A stretch of DNA of 64,000 nucleotides from Companilactobacillus jidongensis. GTDB taxonomy: Bacteria; Bacillota; Bacilli; Lactobacillales; Lactobacillaceae. Positions 32,838-40,726 of the stretch are shown here, piece by piece. Where the stretch lies: the NCBI RefSeq assembly GCF_003946575.1, contig NZ_RHOP01000010.1, positions 1 to 64,000 of the forward strand. Reading direction: 5' to 3'. The stretch's first letter is position 1; each line of letters begins with the position of its first letter. The translations under genes and the position numbers were made by a program. The notes under the pieces were generated by a model. It was not told the origin of the DNA and made no database searches. It worked only from the letters and a program-made list of their open reading frames with translations.

Positions 32838-34016
32838 ATGGCAAGTTTTACACAATACAAAACAAAAGATGGTAGTAAATTTTGGCGTTGCCAGTACACC
32901 ATTGCTGCTGATCCATTAACTGGTAAAAGAACTAAACGACAAAAACGTGGTTTTAAGACACGCAAAGAATGTGAAATTTATGTAGCTCATCAATTGGCTG
33001 ACTTAGATAATCACGGTTTTAAAGAAGACACTAACGCAACGTACAAAGACGTGTACGATAGTTTCATTGAGTCTTATAAGAAAACAGTCAAGGAAAGCAC
33101 GCTAAACCACGTCTTAGGAATGTTTAGAATACATATCTTGCCAGCTTTCGGGAAATATAAGATAAAAAAAATAACCGTTACTACCTGTCAAAAGATAGTA
33201 AACGGTTGGTATGATGATTTTTCAGACTATAAAAAGATTAAGAACTATGCCAATCTTGTTTTTAAAGAAGCCAGACGTTTGAGTATCATCTATGAAAACC
33301 CTATGGATCTTGTAATTATGCCAAAAAAGAAGGCTAAAATACAAAATGCTGATGATAATAAATTTTGGGATAAGAACGAGTTACAGGCTTTCATAAATCA
33401 AACTAATAAATACTATGGTGGTAGAAACGAGAAAGCAGTAGCATTGTTTCGATTACTTGCATTCACGGGTGCCAGGAAAGCTGAAATATTGGCTTTACAG
33501 GTTGCTGACTTTGACTATAAAGATAAGACAATATTAATTAATAAAACTGTTACAAGAGATATTGATAACCACCAGGTTATTGGTACACCTAAAACTATTA
33601 ATGGCTATCGTACTTTACACTTAGATCAAAATACTGCGGATATTTTGAACCATTGGATAAGTACAATGCACAAAGAAATGTTTATACTTGGATATAATAC
33701 TGGTTCACGGAACCAATGGATATTTCCTAATACTCACAACCAACTATTATCTATGATGAAACCAAACAAGTGGATGGATGCAGTTATTGACTCATACAAT
33801 AATGATAACAAAAAGAGATTGAAACGTATTACACCACACGGTTTACGTCACACTTGGATAACACTTGCTATTGAATCTAATCAACTAACAATAAAACAAA
33901 TTCAAAAGCAAGCTGGGGATAGTGATGTGAGCGTAATCCTATCGACCTATGCTCATGTTACCAAACAAGCCACCGAGGAAACAATAGATAAATTCACCAG
34001 TTATGTGGACTTCTAA
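32838..34016 (+). CDS. int: tyrosine recombinase (integrase)
   Basis: The 392-residue integrase has an N-terminal AP2-like arm-binding domain (FWRCQYTIAADPLTGKRTKRQKRGF), a SAM-like core-binding domain (about 65-165) and a catalytic domain with Arg213 (TGARKAE), His334-x-x-Arg337 (HGLRHTW) and nucleophile Tyr371 (STYAHV). It lies next to the right attachment site, as expected for a tRNA-directed integrase. It is complete and presumably active. Confidence 0.95.
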   Translation: MASFTQYKTKDGSKFWRCQYTIAADPLTGKRTKRQKRGFKTRKECEIYVAHQLADLDNHGFKEDTNATYKDVYDSFIESYKKTVKESTLNHVLGMFRIHILPAFGKYKIKKITVTTCQKIVNGWYDDFSDYKKIKNYANLVFKEARRLSIIYENPMDLVIMPKKKAKIQNADDNKFWDKNELQAFINQTNKYYGGRNEKAVALFRLLAFTGARKAEILALQVADFDYKDKTILINKTVTRDIDNHQVIGTPKTINGYRTLHLDQNTADILNHWISTMHKEMFILGYNTGSRNQWIFPNTHNQLLSMMKPNKWMDAVIDSYNNDNKKRLKRITPHGLRHTWITLAIESNQLTIKQIQKQAGDSDVSVILSTYAHVTKQATEETIDKFTSYVDF

Positions 34017-34021
34017 ATTTT

Positions 34022-34041
34022 CGGAGCCACGAGCGGAGCCA
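34022..34041 (+). repeat. integrase arm-type repeats, right end
   Basis: CGGAGCCACGAG followed by CGGAGCCA, matching the pair at the left end. Confidence 0.6.
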
Positions 34042-34113
34042 TTAGGTGTTTGAGCGCTATTAAACCCTTGTAAGCACTGGTATTATAAGGTTTCATCATG
34101 TGGGGATATAACC

Positions 34114-34128
34114 CCCATACGGGTGATA
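34114..34128 (+). other. attR core
   Basis: An exact copy of the 15-bp attL core CCCATACGGGTGATA. The DNA before it (GGGGATATAACCCC, 34102-34115) imitates a T-arm stem but is not a functional tRNA. Confidence 0.85.
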
Positions 34129-34153
34129 GTTTGTGAATTATTGTAATACTAGG

Positions 34154-34185
34154 AAAGCCGTGGACAGTGTGTCTGCGGCTTTTTT
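34154..34185 (+). terminator. terminator displaced from tRNA-Glu
   Basis: A 13-bp stem AAAGCCGTGGACA/TGTCTGCGGCTTT (two wobbles), loop GTG, then T. It lies 26 nt after attR and probably served tRNA-Glu before insertion. Confidence 0.8.
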
Positions 34186-34207
34186 ATTTTCTCAATATTT
34201 GTGAAAT

Positions 34208-34239
34208 ATAAAAAGCCACTGATCATCAGTGACTTTTTA
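34208..34239 (-). terminator. terminator of the CPBP protease unit
   Basis: AAAAAGTCACTGAT/ATCAGTGGCTTTTT read on the minus strand; overlaps the stop codon of the small membrane protein. Confidence 0.65.
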
Positions 34240-34435
34240 TAAACGCTATGTAGAATAAAATACCAACTAATACTATTGTATAAATAACACTGGCCAATCC
34301 AGCAAATTCCATAATGATCCAACCAGTAACTTTGGAGGTTGCCAGCAGTAGCATGGACAACACGCCCCAGATCACTACTTTTCTAAGGACACTTTGGTAT
34401 GCTTCATTCATTTTTTTTCGATCGTGTTCTCTCAT
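34226..34435 (-). CDS. small two-helix membrane protein
   Basis: This 69-residue protein starts MREHDRKKMNEAYQSVLRK and has two hydrophobic segments (about 19-38 and 45-65). Its start overlaps the stop of the CPBP protease gene (TAATG), which shows translational coupling and rules out the longer frame from 34570. No family is recognised; a partner or substrate of the protease is possible but unproven. Confidence 0.65.
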   Translation of the reverse strand: MREHDRKKMNEAYQSVLRKVVIWGVLSMLLLATSKVTGWIIMEFAGLASVIYTIVLVGILFYIAFIKSH

Positions 34436-35112
34436 TATAATATGCCTGCCAAGATGGCAAGAAAGTTGTTCAAGAAATGAACAGTAATATTTGCCTTTAT
34501 ATTTTTGGTACGTGCGTACACCGCTGCAAGAATTATTCCAAGTAATACTTTTGATAAGGCGTAGACCCAATCAGTTCCTGGAGAGAAGGGCGCATGAACA
34601 TATCCGAAGACAATCCCACTAAGTATCACTGATACTAATGGATTGTTGACGAAGAACCAGTTCATAAAGATTCCTCGGAAAAGGATTTCTTCTAATATTG
34701 GAGCGACAATGATTGTGAAAAAGACTAGAATAACTATGTTATTTTTTGCGACTAATTCTAGAGCCGCAACATTATCATTAGTTGATTTCATCATAGGTAC
34801 AGTTATTAGGTTTACGGCAAAAACTAGTACGGATGCGACAATTATTATAGTCCAAGTGGAGCTATTGAATTTAACTGCCTTAAATTTTTGAGCTCGCTTA
34901 AAAGTGAACCACAAAAGGATTGCAACAATGACTAAAAGGATTAAGGTTATGATTGGCGCAAATTTTAGATAACTTGTATATTTTGAGCCTAAATCTTTTT
35001 TTGTTAAAGTAAGTATGCTTAATGGAATTTGTTCTGCTAAAAATAGTAATATAAATGCTATAATACGAAACAGTCCCTTAAATGGATTGAGAGTATTAAT
35101 TTTATTATTCAA
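34435..35112 (-). CDS. CPBP family intramembrane metalloprotease
   Basis: This 225-residue polytopic protein is of the CAAX protease/bacteriocin-processing (Abi) family. The diagnostic motifs are EEILFRG with the Glu pair and Arg, FGYVHAPFSPG with His, and the last-helix HFLNNFLA with His and Asn. About six to seven membrane segments are present. Relatives in lactobacilli take part in bacteriocin immunity or membrane-protein turnover. AAGGTGG places the start at the TTG at 35112 rather than the GTG at 35124. Confidence 0.88.
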   Translation of the reverse strand: MNNKINTLNPFKGLFRIIAFILLFLAEQIPLSILTLTKKDLGSKYTSYLKFAPIITLILLVIVAILLWFTFKRAQKFKAVKFNSSTWTIIIVASVLVFAVNLITVPMMKSTNDNVAALELVAKNNIVILVFFTIIVAPILEEILFRGIFMNWFFVNNPLVSVILSGIVFGYVHAPFSPGTDWVYALSKVLLGIILAAVYARTKNIKANITVHFLNNFLAILAGIL

Positions 35113-35206
35113 TGGGAAGACCACCTTATTGATAATTATTATTAGTATTTTGATTAAAGAAGTGCTTTAATACTATAATGAGTTTTTTTATAAAGGAGTG
35201 AATGGA

Positions 35207-36928
35207 TTGTTTAAGATTGCTCGTGGCAGGATAAATGCTTGGCAAGTGCTTGGTGCGGTTTTATTTATGACTGTACAAGTAATTACCACATTGTATCTGC
35301 CAAACATCACATCTGACATCGTTAATAATGGTGTTTCAACCGGTGACACAAATTATATTATGCATGCCGGGATGAAAATGATTTTGATTTCGATTGTCAG
35401 TGTTATAGCAGCCGTTGGTAATGTTCTAATGGCTTCACAAGCATCTCAGGGCTTAGGTAAAAAATTAAGATCTGATTTGTTTAAAAAAATATTGTTCTTT
35501 TCAAACGATGAATTTGATAAATTTGATACGTCATCATTAACAACTAGAACTACTAATGATGTTATTCAAATTCAAAACGTTATGATCATGATGCTCCGTA
35601 TGATGATCATGGCACCAATTATGTTAATAGGTGCCAGTGTCATGGCTTATCAAAAGAATGCAGAAATGACAAAGATCTTTTTGATATCTATTCCAATTCT
35701 GATTGTTTTGATTGGTTTAGTCATGTTTTTTGCTGTGCCATTATTCAAAGCAATGCAGAAGAAAACTGATAGATTGAACTTGATTTTCCGTGAAGGATTG
35801 ACTGGTGTTCGTGTTATTAGAGCATTTCGTCAGGATCCTTTCGAACAAGATCGTTTCAAAGGTGCTAATGCTGATTATACCAGCAACGCTATTAAGGTAT
35901 TTACTATTGTAGCATTGATGTTCCCAATCGTTACATTAGTAATGAGTGGAACTAATGTGGGAATCACTTGGTTAGGTGCAAAATACATTGCTAATCAATC
36001 AATGCAAGTTGGTAATTTGATTGCCTTTATGACATATGCAATGCAAATTCTAATGAGTTTCATGATCTTATCGTTGGTCTTTGTGTTTGTCCCTCGTGCT
36101 TCAGCTTCAGCTGCACGTATTCAAGAAGTTTTTGCTACTGAAAGCACAATTGACACTGTTGCTAAGCCTGCAAAGGTTAAAGATGAACCATCACTTGGAT
36201 TCAGTGATGTGAATTTCCGTTACAAGGGTGCAGAAAACTTGGCCTTGTCTAATTTAAACTTTAAAGTCGATTCAGGTCAAACTTTGGCCATAATTGGTGG
36301 TACAGGTTCCGGTAAGAGTACCTTAGTCAATATGATCCCAAGATTTTTTGACTCTGAAACTGGTGTTGTTAGTTTGAACGGTACTGATGTCAAAGCATTG
36401 AATACTGAAGATATTAACAAAAAGGTTGCTATGGTTCCACAAAAGGCTATTTTGTTTAAGGGTACAATTAAATCGAATATGACTTATGGTAAGGACAATG
36501 CAACTGATGATGAGATTTGGCACGCGCTAGAGGTTGCGCAAGCTGCTGATTTTGTCAAAGAACTTGATGGACAACTAGATGCTATCGTTGAACAAGGTGG
36601 AGATAACTTCTCTGGTGGTCAAAAGCAACGTTTAGCTATTGCTCGTGCGCTTGTCAAAGATGCTTCAATCTATGTCTTCGATGATTCATTCTCAGCTCTT
36701 GATTTCAAGACTGACTTGAATCTAAGAACGGCACTTAAAAACGATGAAAAAATCAGTAAGAGTGTTGTTGTTATCGTTGGTCAAAGAATCTCAACTGTTG
36801 CCGATGCTGATCAAATCGTTGTTCTTGATGACGGTAAGATGGTTGGACTAGGTACTCATGAGGAATTGAAAGAAAATAATAAGACTTATCAAGAAATTAT
36901 CGAGTCTCAAATTAAGGAGGCTAAGTAA
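35207..36928 (+). CDS. ABC exporter half, degenerate ATP site (LmrC/BmrC-like)
   Basis: This 573-residue fusion has a six-helix exporter domain and a nucleotide-binding domain. Walker A is GGTGSGKST and the signature SGGQKQR is intact. After Walker B, however, Asp stands in place of the catalytic Glu (VFDDSFSAL) and the switch His is Gln (VGQRIST). This pattern marks the non-hydrolysing half of heterodimeric multidrug exporters such as LmrCD and BmrCD. AAGGAG overlaps the GTG at 35198, so the in-frame TTG at 35207 is the likely start. Next gene overlaps by one base. Confidence 0.92.
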   Translation: MFKIARGRINAWQVLGAVLFMTVQVITTLYLPNITSDIVNNGVSTGDTNYIMHAGMKMILISIVSVIAAVGNVLMASQASQGLGKKLRSDLFKKILFFSNDEFDKFDTSSLTTRTTNDVIQIQNVMIMMLRMMIMAPIMLIGASVMAYQKNAEMTKIFLISIPILIVLIGLVMFFAVPLFKAMQKKTDRLNLIFREGLTGVRVIRAFRQDPFEQDRFKGANADYTSNAIKVFTIVALMFPIVTLVMSGTNVGITWLGAKYIANQSMQVGNLIAFMTYAMQILMSFMILSLVFVFVPRASASAARIQEVFATESTIDTVAKPAKVKDEPSLGFSDVNFRYKGAENLALSNLNFKVDSGQTLAIIGGTGSGKSTLVNMIPRFFDSETGVVSLNGTDVKALNTEDINKKVAMVPQKAILFKGTIKSNMTYGKDNATDDEIWHALEVAQAADFVKELDGQLDAIVEQGGDNFSGGQKQRLAIARALVKDASIYVFDDSFSALDFKTDLNLRTALKNDEKISKSVVVIVGQRISTVADADQIVVLDDGKMVGLGTHEELKENNKTYQEIIESQIKEAK

Positions 36929-38808
36929 TGGCTAAAGAAGATACTAAAGCTCCACAACCAACAACTGGCGGTCATGGTCCTGGTGGCCACGGTGCAGGTT
37001 TAGTTGTGAAGCCTAAGAATTTTTGGAAGACAACTGGAAGATTAGCTAAGTATATGTCTTCATATGTTGTTGGAATTACAATTGTTTTGGTCTTAGCTGT
37101 TGCTTCAGCTATTTTCCAAATTAGAACTCCTAAGATTTTGGGTGAAGCTACAACTGAAATATACAAGGGTGTTATGACAGGTGCAGCTCAACAGAAGGCT
37201 GGTATACAAGTTAGTCAATTGCCGATCAACTTTACAAAGATTGAACATATTATTCTAATCGTAATGTTGATGTACTTGGCTTCAGCTGTATTTACTTTTT
37301 TACAACAGTTCACTATGACTCGTATTTCACAGAAGACGGTTTATAAGTTAAGACGTGACTTGAAGTCTAAGATGGAACGTTTACCAATTAGTTATTATGA
37401 TTCACATTCAAACGGTGATATCATGTCACGTGCTATTAATGATATGGATAATATCGCTGGTACATTGCAACAAAGTGTTACGCAAGTCGTAACAAGTACT
37501 GTTACTTTTATCGGTGTTTTGTGGATGATGTTCACCATTAGTTGGAAATTGACACTGATTGCTCTGGCAACGATCCCTGTCAGTTTGTTAGTTGTTGGTG
37601 TTATCGCACCGCAATCACAAAAGTTTTTTAAGAGACAACAAAAATCACTTGGTCTATTGAATAATCAAGTTGAAGAGAATTATTCTGGTCACGTCGTTGT
37701 TAAGAGTTTTAACCATGAGGGCGACTCGATTGAAGTATTCGAAAGTGAAAACGAAAAGTTATACAAGGCTTCATGGAAGGCACAGATGATTTCAGGTATT
37801 GTTATGCCTTTAATGACATTCTTGAATAACTTGGGTTATGTGTTTGTAGCAATGTATGGTGGTATTTCAGTGGCCAATGGTAATTTGTCACTTGGTAATA
37901 TTCAAGCCTTCCTACAATACATGAACCAATTCTCACAACCGATCTCACAGTTGGCCAACTTAACTAATACGATCCAAGCAACCATTGCCTCAGCCGAACG
38001 TATCTTTGAAATTATTGATGAACCAGAGATGGGGAATGACAAAGTCGATATTCCAGATGAAGATACTGACGATAAGGTAACACTCGATCACGTCAAATTT
38101 GGTTATGAAGGTAAGCCGATCTTATTAGAAGATTACAACTTACATGTCAAACCAGGTGAGATGGTCGCAATTGTTGGACCTACCGGTGCCGGCAAGACAA
38201 CCATCATCAATTTGTTGGAACGCTTTTACGATGTTAGTGGTGGTTCAGTTAAGATTGATGGTAAGGATGTCAGAAACATGACACGTGAAGAAGTTAGAAG
38301 TCATTATGCAATGGTTCTTCAAGATACATGGCTCTTCACTGGTTCGATTTATGACAACTTGAAGTATAGTAATGAGAATGCAACTAAAGAAGAAATCATT
38401 ACGGCGGCTAAGGCTGCCCATGTCGATAACTTCGTCAGACAATTGCCAGATGGATATGACACAGTTCTTAATGAAGAAGCATCGAATATTTCTCAAGGAC
38501 AAAGACAATTAATTACAATTGCCAGAGCCTTTGTTGCTGATCCAGAAATATTGATTCTTGATGAGGCAACTTCATCAGTTGATACAAGAACCGAAGTTCA
38601 TATTCAACACGCTATGGAGAGATTACTGAATAATAGAACAAGTTTCGTTGTTGCACATAGATTGTCAACAATTAGAGATGCCGACAGCATTATCGTTATG
38701 AATCACGGCTCAATTATTGAAACCGGAAATCATGATGAATTGATGGCTAAAAACGGGTTCTATGCAGATCTTTATAATTCACAATTCGCCGGAAATGTTG
38801 CGATGTAA
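36928..38808 (+). CDS. ABC exporter half, catalytic (LmrD/BmrD-like)
   Basis: This 626-residue partner of the previous protein has a Gly/His-rich N-terminal stretch (TTGGHGPGGHGAG), a six-helix transmembrane domain and an ATPase domain with Walker A GPTGAGKTT, signature ISQGQRQL, Walker B ILILDEATSSVD with catalytic Glu, and switch His in VAHRLST. The pair should export drugs, lipids or peptides from the membrane. TAATG overlap gives equal expression. The His/Gly-rich tail could bind metal, but similar tails are frequent in this subfamily. Confidence 0.93.
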   Translation: MAKEDTKAPQPTTGGHGPGGHGAGLVVKPKNFWKTTGRLAKYMSSYVVGITIVLVLAVASAIFQIRTPKILGEATTEIYKGVMTGAAQQKAGIQVSQLPINFTKIEHIILIVMLMYLASAVFTFLQQFTMTRISQKTVYKLRRDLKSKMERLPISYYDSHSNGDIMSRAINDMDNIAGTLQQSVTQVVTSTVTFIGVLWMMFTISWKLTLIALATIPVSLLVVGVIAPQSQKFFKRQQKSLGLLNNQVEENYSGHVVVKSFNHEGDSIEVFESENEKLYKASWKAQMISGIVMPLMTFLNNLGYVFVAMYGGISVANGNLSLGNIQAFLQYMNQFSQPISQLANLTNTIQATIASAERIFEIIDEPEMGNDKVDIPDEDTDDKVTLDHVKFGYEGKPILLEDYNLHVKPGEMVAIVGPTGAGKTTIINLLERFYDVSGGSVKIDGKDVRNMTREEVRSHYAMVLQDTWLFTGSIYDNLKYSNENATKEEIITAAKAAHVDNFVRQLPDGYDTVLNEEASNISQGQRQLITIARAFVADPEILILDEATSSVDTRTEVHIQHAMERLLNNRTSFVVAHRLSTIRDADSIIVMNHGSIIETGNHDELMAKNGFYADLYNSQFAGNVAM

Positions 38809-38869
38809 CTTAGAACGTGTTTCAATTAAGAATCAGGAATCTGATTTTCGTAACTTGTTAAAAGAATAA

Positions 38870-38915
38870 AATATGGAGCATATGTACTTTTTAAAAGTAT
38901 GTATGCTCTATTTTT
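38870..38915 (+). terminator. intrinsic terminator of the ABC exporter operon
   Basis: ATGGAGCATA pairs with TATGCTCTAT, with a further inner pairing GTACTTTT/AAAAGTAT, and T follows. Confidence 0.7.
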
Positions 38916-38927
38916 GTGTTAAAGTCA

Positions 38928-38958
38928 TTGACTTAAAGTGAACTTCAAGTATTAAGCT
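38928..38958 (+). promoter_or_regulatory. MerR-type promoter/operator
   Basis: TTGACT (-35, 38928-38933) and a weak -10 TAAGCT (38953-38958) are 19 nt apart, the overlong spacer of MerR-controlled promoters. ACTTAAAGT-GA-ACTTCAAGT (38931-38950) is an inverted repeat (8 of 9 matched) over the spacer. No MerR gene is in the window. Confidence 0.65.
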
Positions 38959-38988
38959 GCTCTTATAATAATTAATAGGAGATAAAAA

Positions 38989-39627
38989 ATGAAAAAGATA
39001 TTAATTCTCGGTGCCAATGGACAAATAGCTAAATTAGTACGTGATCGTTTATTAAAGGAAACGGATAACAAACTTACTTTATACTTACGAAATTCTAATA
39101 GACTACAAATTAAGGATGCTAACAGGGAGACAATTATTGAGGGCGATGTCAATGATACGACAAAGCTAATGGATGTAATGAGAGACCAAGATATAGTTTA
39201 TGCCAACTTAGGTGGTAAATTTGAACCAATGGTTCAGAGTATCATTACAGCTATGGATAATAATAATGTCAAACGTCTGATATATGTAACTGGATTAGGT
39301 CTATATCACGAATTACCGAAAAAATTTGAGGAATGGAATGAGAATATTATTGGTCATGAAGTGATGGAAGATACTCGTCGTGCAGCCAAAATAATTGAGG
39401 ATTCAGATATCGACTTTACGATTCTCCGTTGCGCATACATGACAAATGAAGATAAAGTCGATTATGAATTAACTGAAAAAGGTGAAGAATACAAAGGTAC
39501 AATTATTTCACGAAAGAGTATCGCGGATCTGATCATCAAGATTATGCAGGATCCTGATCTACATAAATATTCAAGTTTAGGTATTGATCAACCTGGTACT
39601 GATGGTAACAAACCAGCAGGTTATTAA
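38989..39627 (+). CDS. NAD(P)H-binding atypical short-chain dehydrogenase
   Basis: This 212-residue Rossmann-fold protein of the NmrA-like/NAD(P)-binding group has the dinucleotide loop LGANGQIAKLV near residue 7, EGDVNDTTKL, IYVTGLGLY and a C-terminal substrate lobe. The usual Tyr-x-x-x-Lys pair is not evident, so it may be a redox sensor or a reductase of quinone or flavin type. Single gene under a MerR-type promoter, suggesting induction by stress. AGGAG site 8 nt upstream. Confidence 0.85.
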   Translation: MKKILILGANGQIAKLVRDRLLKETDNKLTLYLRNSNRLQIKDANRETIIEGDVNDTTKLMDVMRDQDIVYANLGGKFEPMVQSIITAMDNNNVKRLIYVTGLGLYHELPKKFEEWNENIIGHEVMEDTRRAAKIIEDSDIDFTILRCAYMTNEDKVDYELTEKGEEYKGTIISRKSIADLIIKIMQDPDLHKYSSLGIDQPGTDGNKPAGY

Positions 39628-39689
39628 GTTATGTTCGAAAGTTATTTTTACGATACAATTAGACTATTAACAATCGTGGAGATAACAGT

Positions 39690-40673
39690 ATGAAAAAATT
39701 TCAACAAACTGAAGCACAAATCTTAGATCTAGTTAATCAACAAATTGTTCCAGGAGTTAGTTATGGATTTATTAGTAATCACGGTAATGGAGACATGCAA
39801 ACGAGTTATGATGAGTCAAATTATGCTGGTAACAAATCTTGGGTTCCAGAAATCACACCTTTAAGAGGTAATGAACTGTATGATTTGGCTTCTTTAACAA
39901 AAATTATGGGAACTGTTCCATTAATTTTGAAATTAATTGATGAGAAGAAGATCAAGTTGCATGACCCTATCAACAAGTATTTACCACAGTTCAAAGACGA
40001 TCGCGTCGAAGTGTTTCACTTATTAACACATACATCAGGTATTGCAGGATATATTCCTGATCGTGACAGTTTGAATGATCAACAGTTGATAGATGCACTC
40101 TTCACTCTACCGGTCACTGACAATTTTAATAAAAAAGTTGTCTACACTGACACGGGAATGATTTTTCTAGGCTTGATTATTGAAAAGATATATAAAAGAT
40201 CTGTTCAGGAAGTTATTAGTGAATTTGTGCAAATGGCTTGGAATCTGACGGATACGACGTTTGACCCTGAAATTGGCCGTTGCACGCCTACATATGAAGT
40301 TAATGGGAAAATGTTGATAGGAATACCAAATGATCCAAAAGCTCGTCAGTTGGGCAAACATTGTGGATCAGCCGGTATGTTTTCGAGCCTAATCGATGTT
40401 ATGCAATTTTCTAAGGCGATGCTGCAGAAGAATTACAAGTTCCTCTATAAGGACTTTACTGATTTGAATCCTGGTCGTTCATTGGGATGGGATATTAAAC
40501 CTGGAAATGTTTTATTCCACACTGGTTATACAGGTCACTTCATTGCGCTCGATTATATCCATCAGAATGCGATGGTTGTGTTGACTAATCGTGTACATCC
40601 AATTGAGCATAATCAAATTTTCTTAAAACGAAGAGAAACAATTTTGAATTCATTTTTGAATGAGAGCAAATAA
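39690..40673 (+). CDS. serine hydrolase (beta-lactamase-related), cytoplasmic form
   Basis: This 327-residue protein is of the same broad family as the secreted one at 7616, with SLTK as SxxK (near residue 69), YTDTGMIFLG as the second motif and HTGYTG as the C-terminal H-x-G box. No signal peptide or membrane anchor is present, so it may act inside the cell as an esterase or peptidase. GGAG precedes ATG. It ends in a hairpin shared with the convergent murT gene. Confidence 0.87.
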   Translation: MKKFQQTEAQILDLVNQQIVPGVSYGFISNHGNGDMQTSYDESNYAGNKSWVPEITPLRGNELYDLASLTKIMGTVPLILKLIDEKKIKLHDPINKYLPQFKDDRVEVFHLLTHTSGIAGYIPDRDSLNDQQLIDALFTLPVTDNFNKKVVYTDTGMIFLGLIIEKIYKRSVQEVISEFVQMAWNLTDTTFDPEIGRCTPTYEVNGKMLIGIPNDPKARQLGKHCGSAGMFSSLIDVMQFSKAMLQKNYKFLYKDFTDLNPGRSLGWDIKPGNVLFHTGYTGHFIALDYIHQNAMVVLTNRVHPIEHNQIFLKRRETILNSFLNESK

Positions 40674-40726
40674 ACAAAGAGCCCTCTGATTGGATTATCC
40701 AATTTAGAGGGCTCTTTGTTTATTTT
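40672..40726. terminator. bidirectional terminator between the serine hydrolase and murT
   Basis: A 16-bp stem AAACAAAGAGCCCTCT/AGAGGGCTCTTTGTTT with an inner TTGGAT/ATCCAA stem; T-rich on both strands. It overlaps both stop codons. Confidence 0.9.

Larger units (their letters stand above)
20841..34128. mobile_element. 13.3-kb integrated island, capsid-forming PICI type
   Basis: The element is bounded by 15-bp repeats (20841-20855 and 34114-34128), a period of 13,273 bp, at the 3' end of tRNA-Glu. The right end encodes integrase and repressor on the plus strand. Everything else is on the minus strand: AlpA/Xis-like protein, small early proteins, primase, helicase, iteron origin, HNH, terminase, portal, protease-capsid and two connectors. 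There are no tail, baseplate, holin, lysin or late-regulator genes. Known cf-PICIs have this set and take tails from a helper phage. A deleted HK97-type prophage is the alternative; intact frames, intact att sites and the dedicated origin favour the island. Confidence 0.85.

Noticed and set aside
34102-34126. Second tRNA at the right end of the island
   Set aside because: Only a T-arm-like and acceptor-like fragment exists; no anticodon or D arm precedes it.
20841-34128. Complete temperate prophage
   Set aside because: At 13.3 kb with no tail, lysis or late-control genes it cannot form an infectious phage by itself.
34226-34570. Longer 114-residue version of the small membrane protein
   Set aside because: The first 45 codons lie inside the CPBP protease gene in another frame; the coupled ATG at 34435 is the sensible start.
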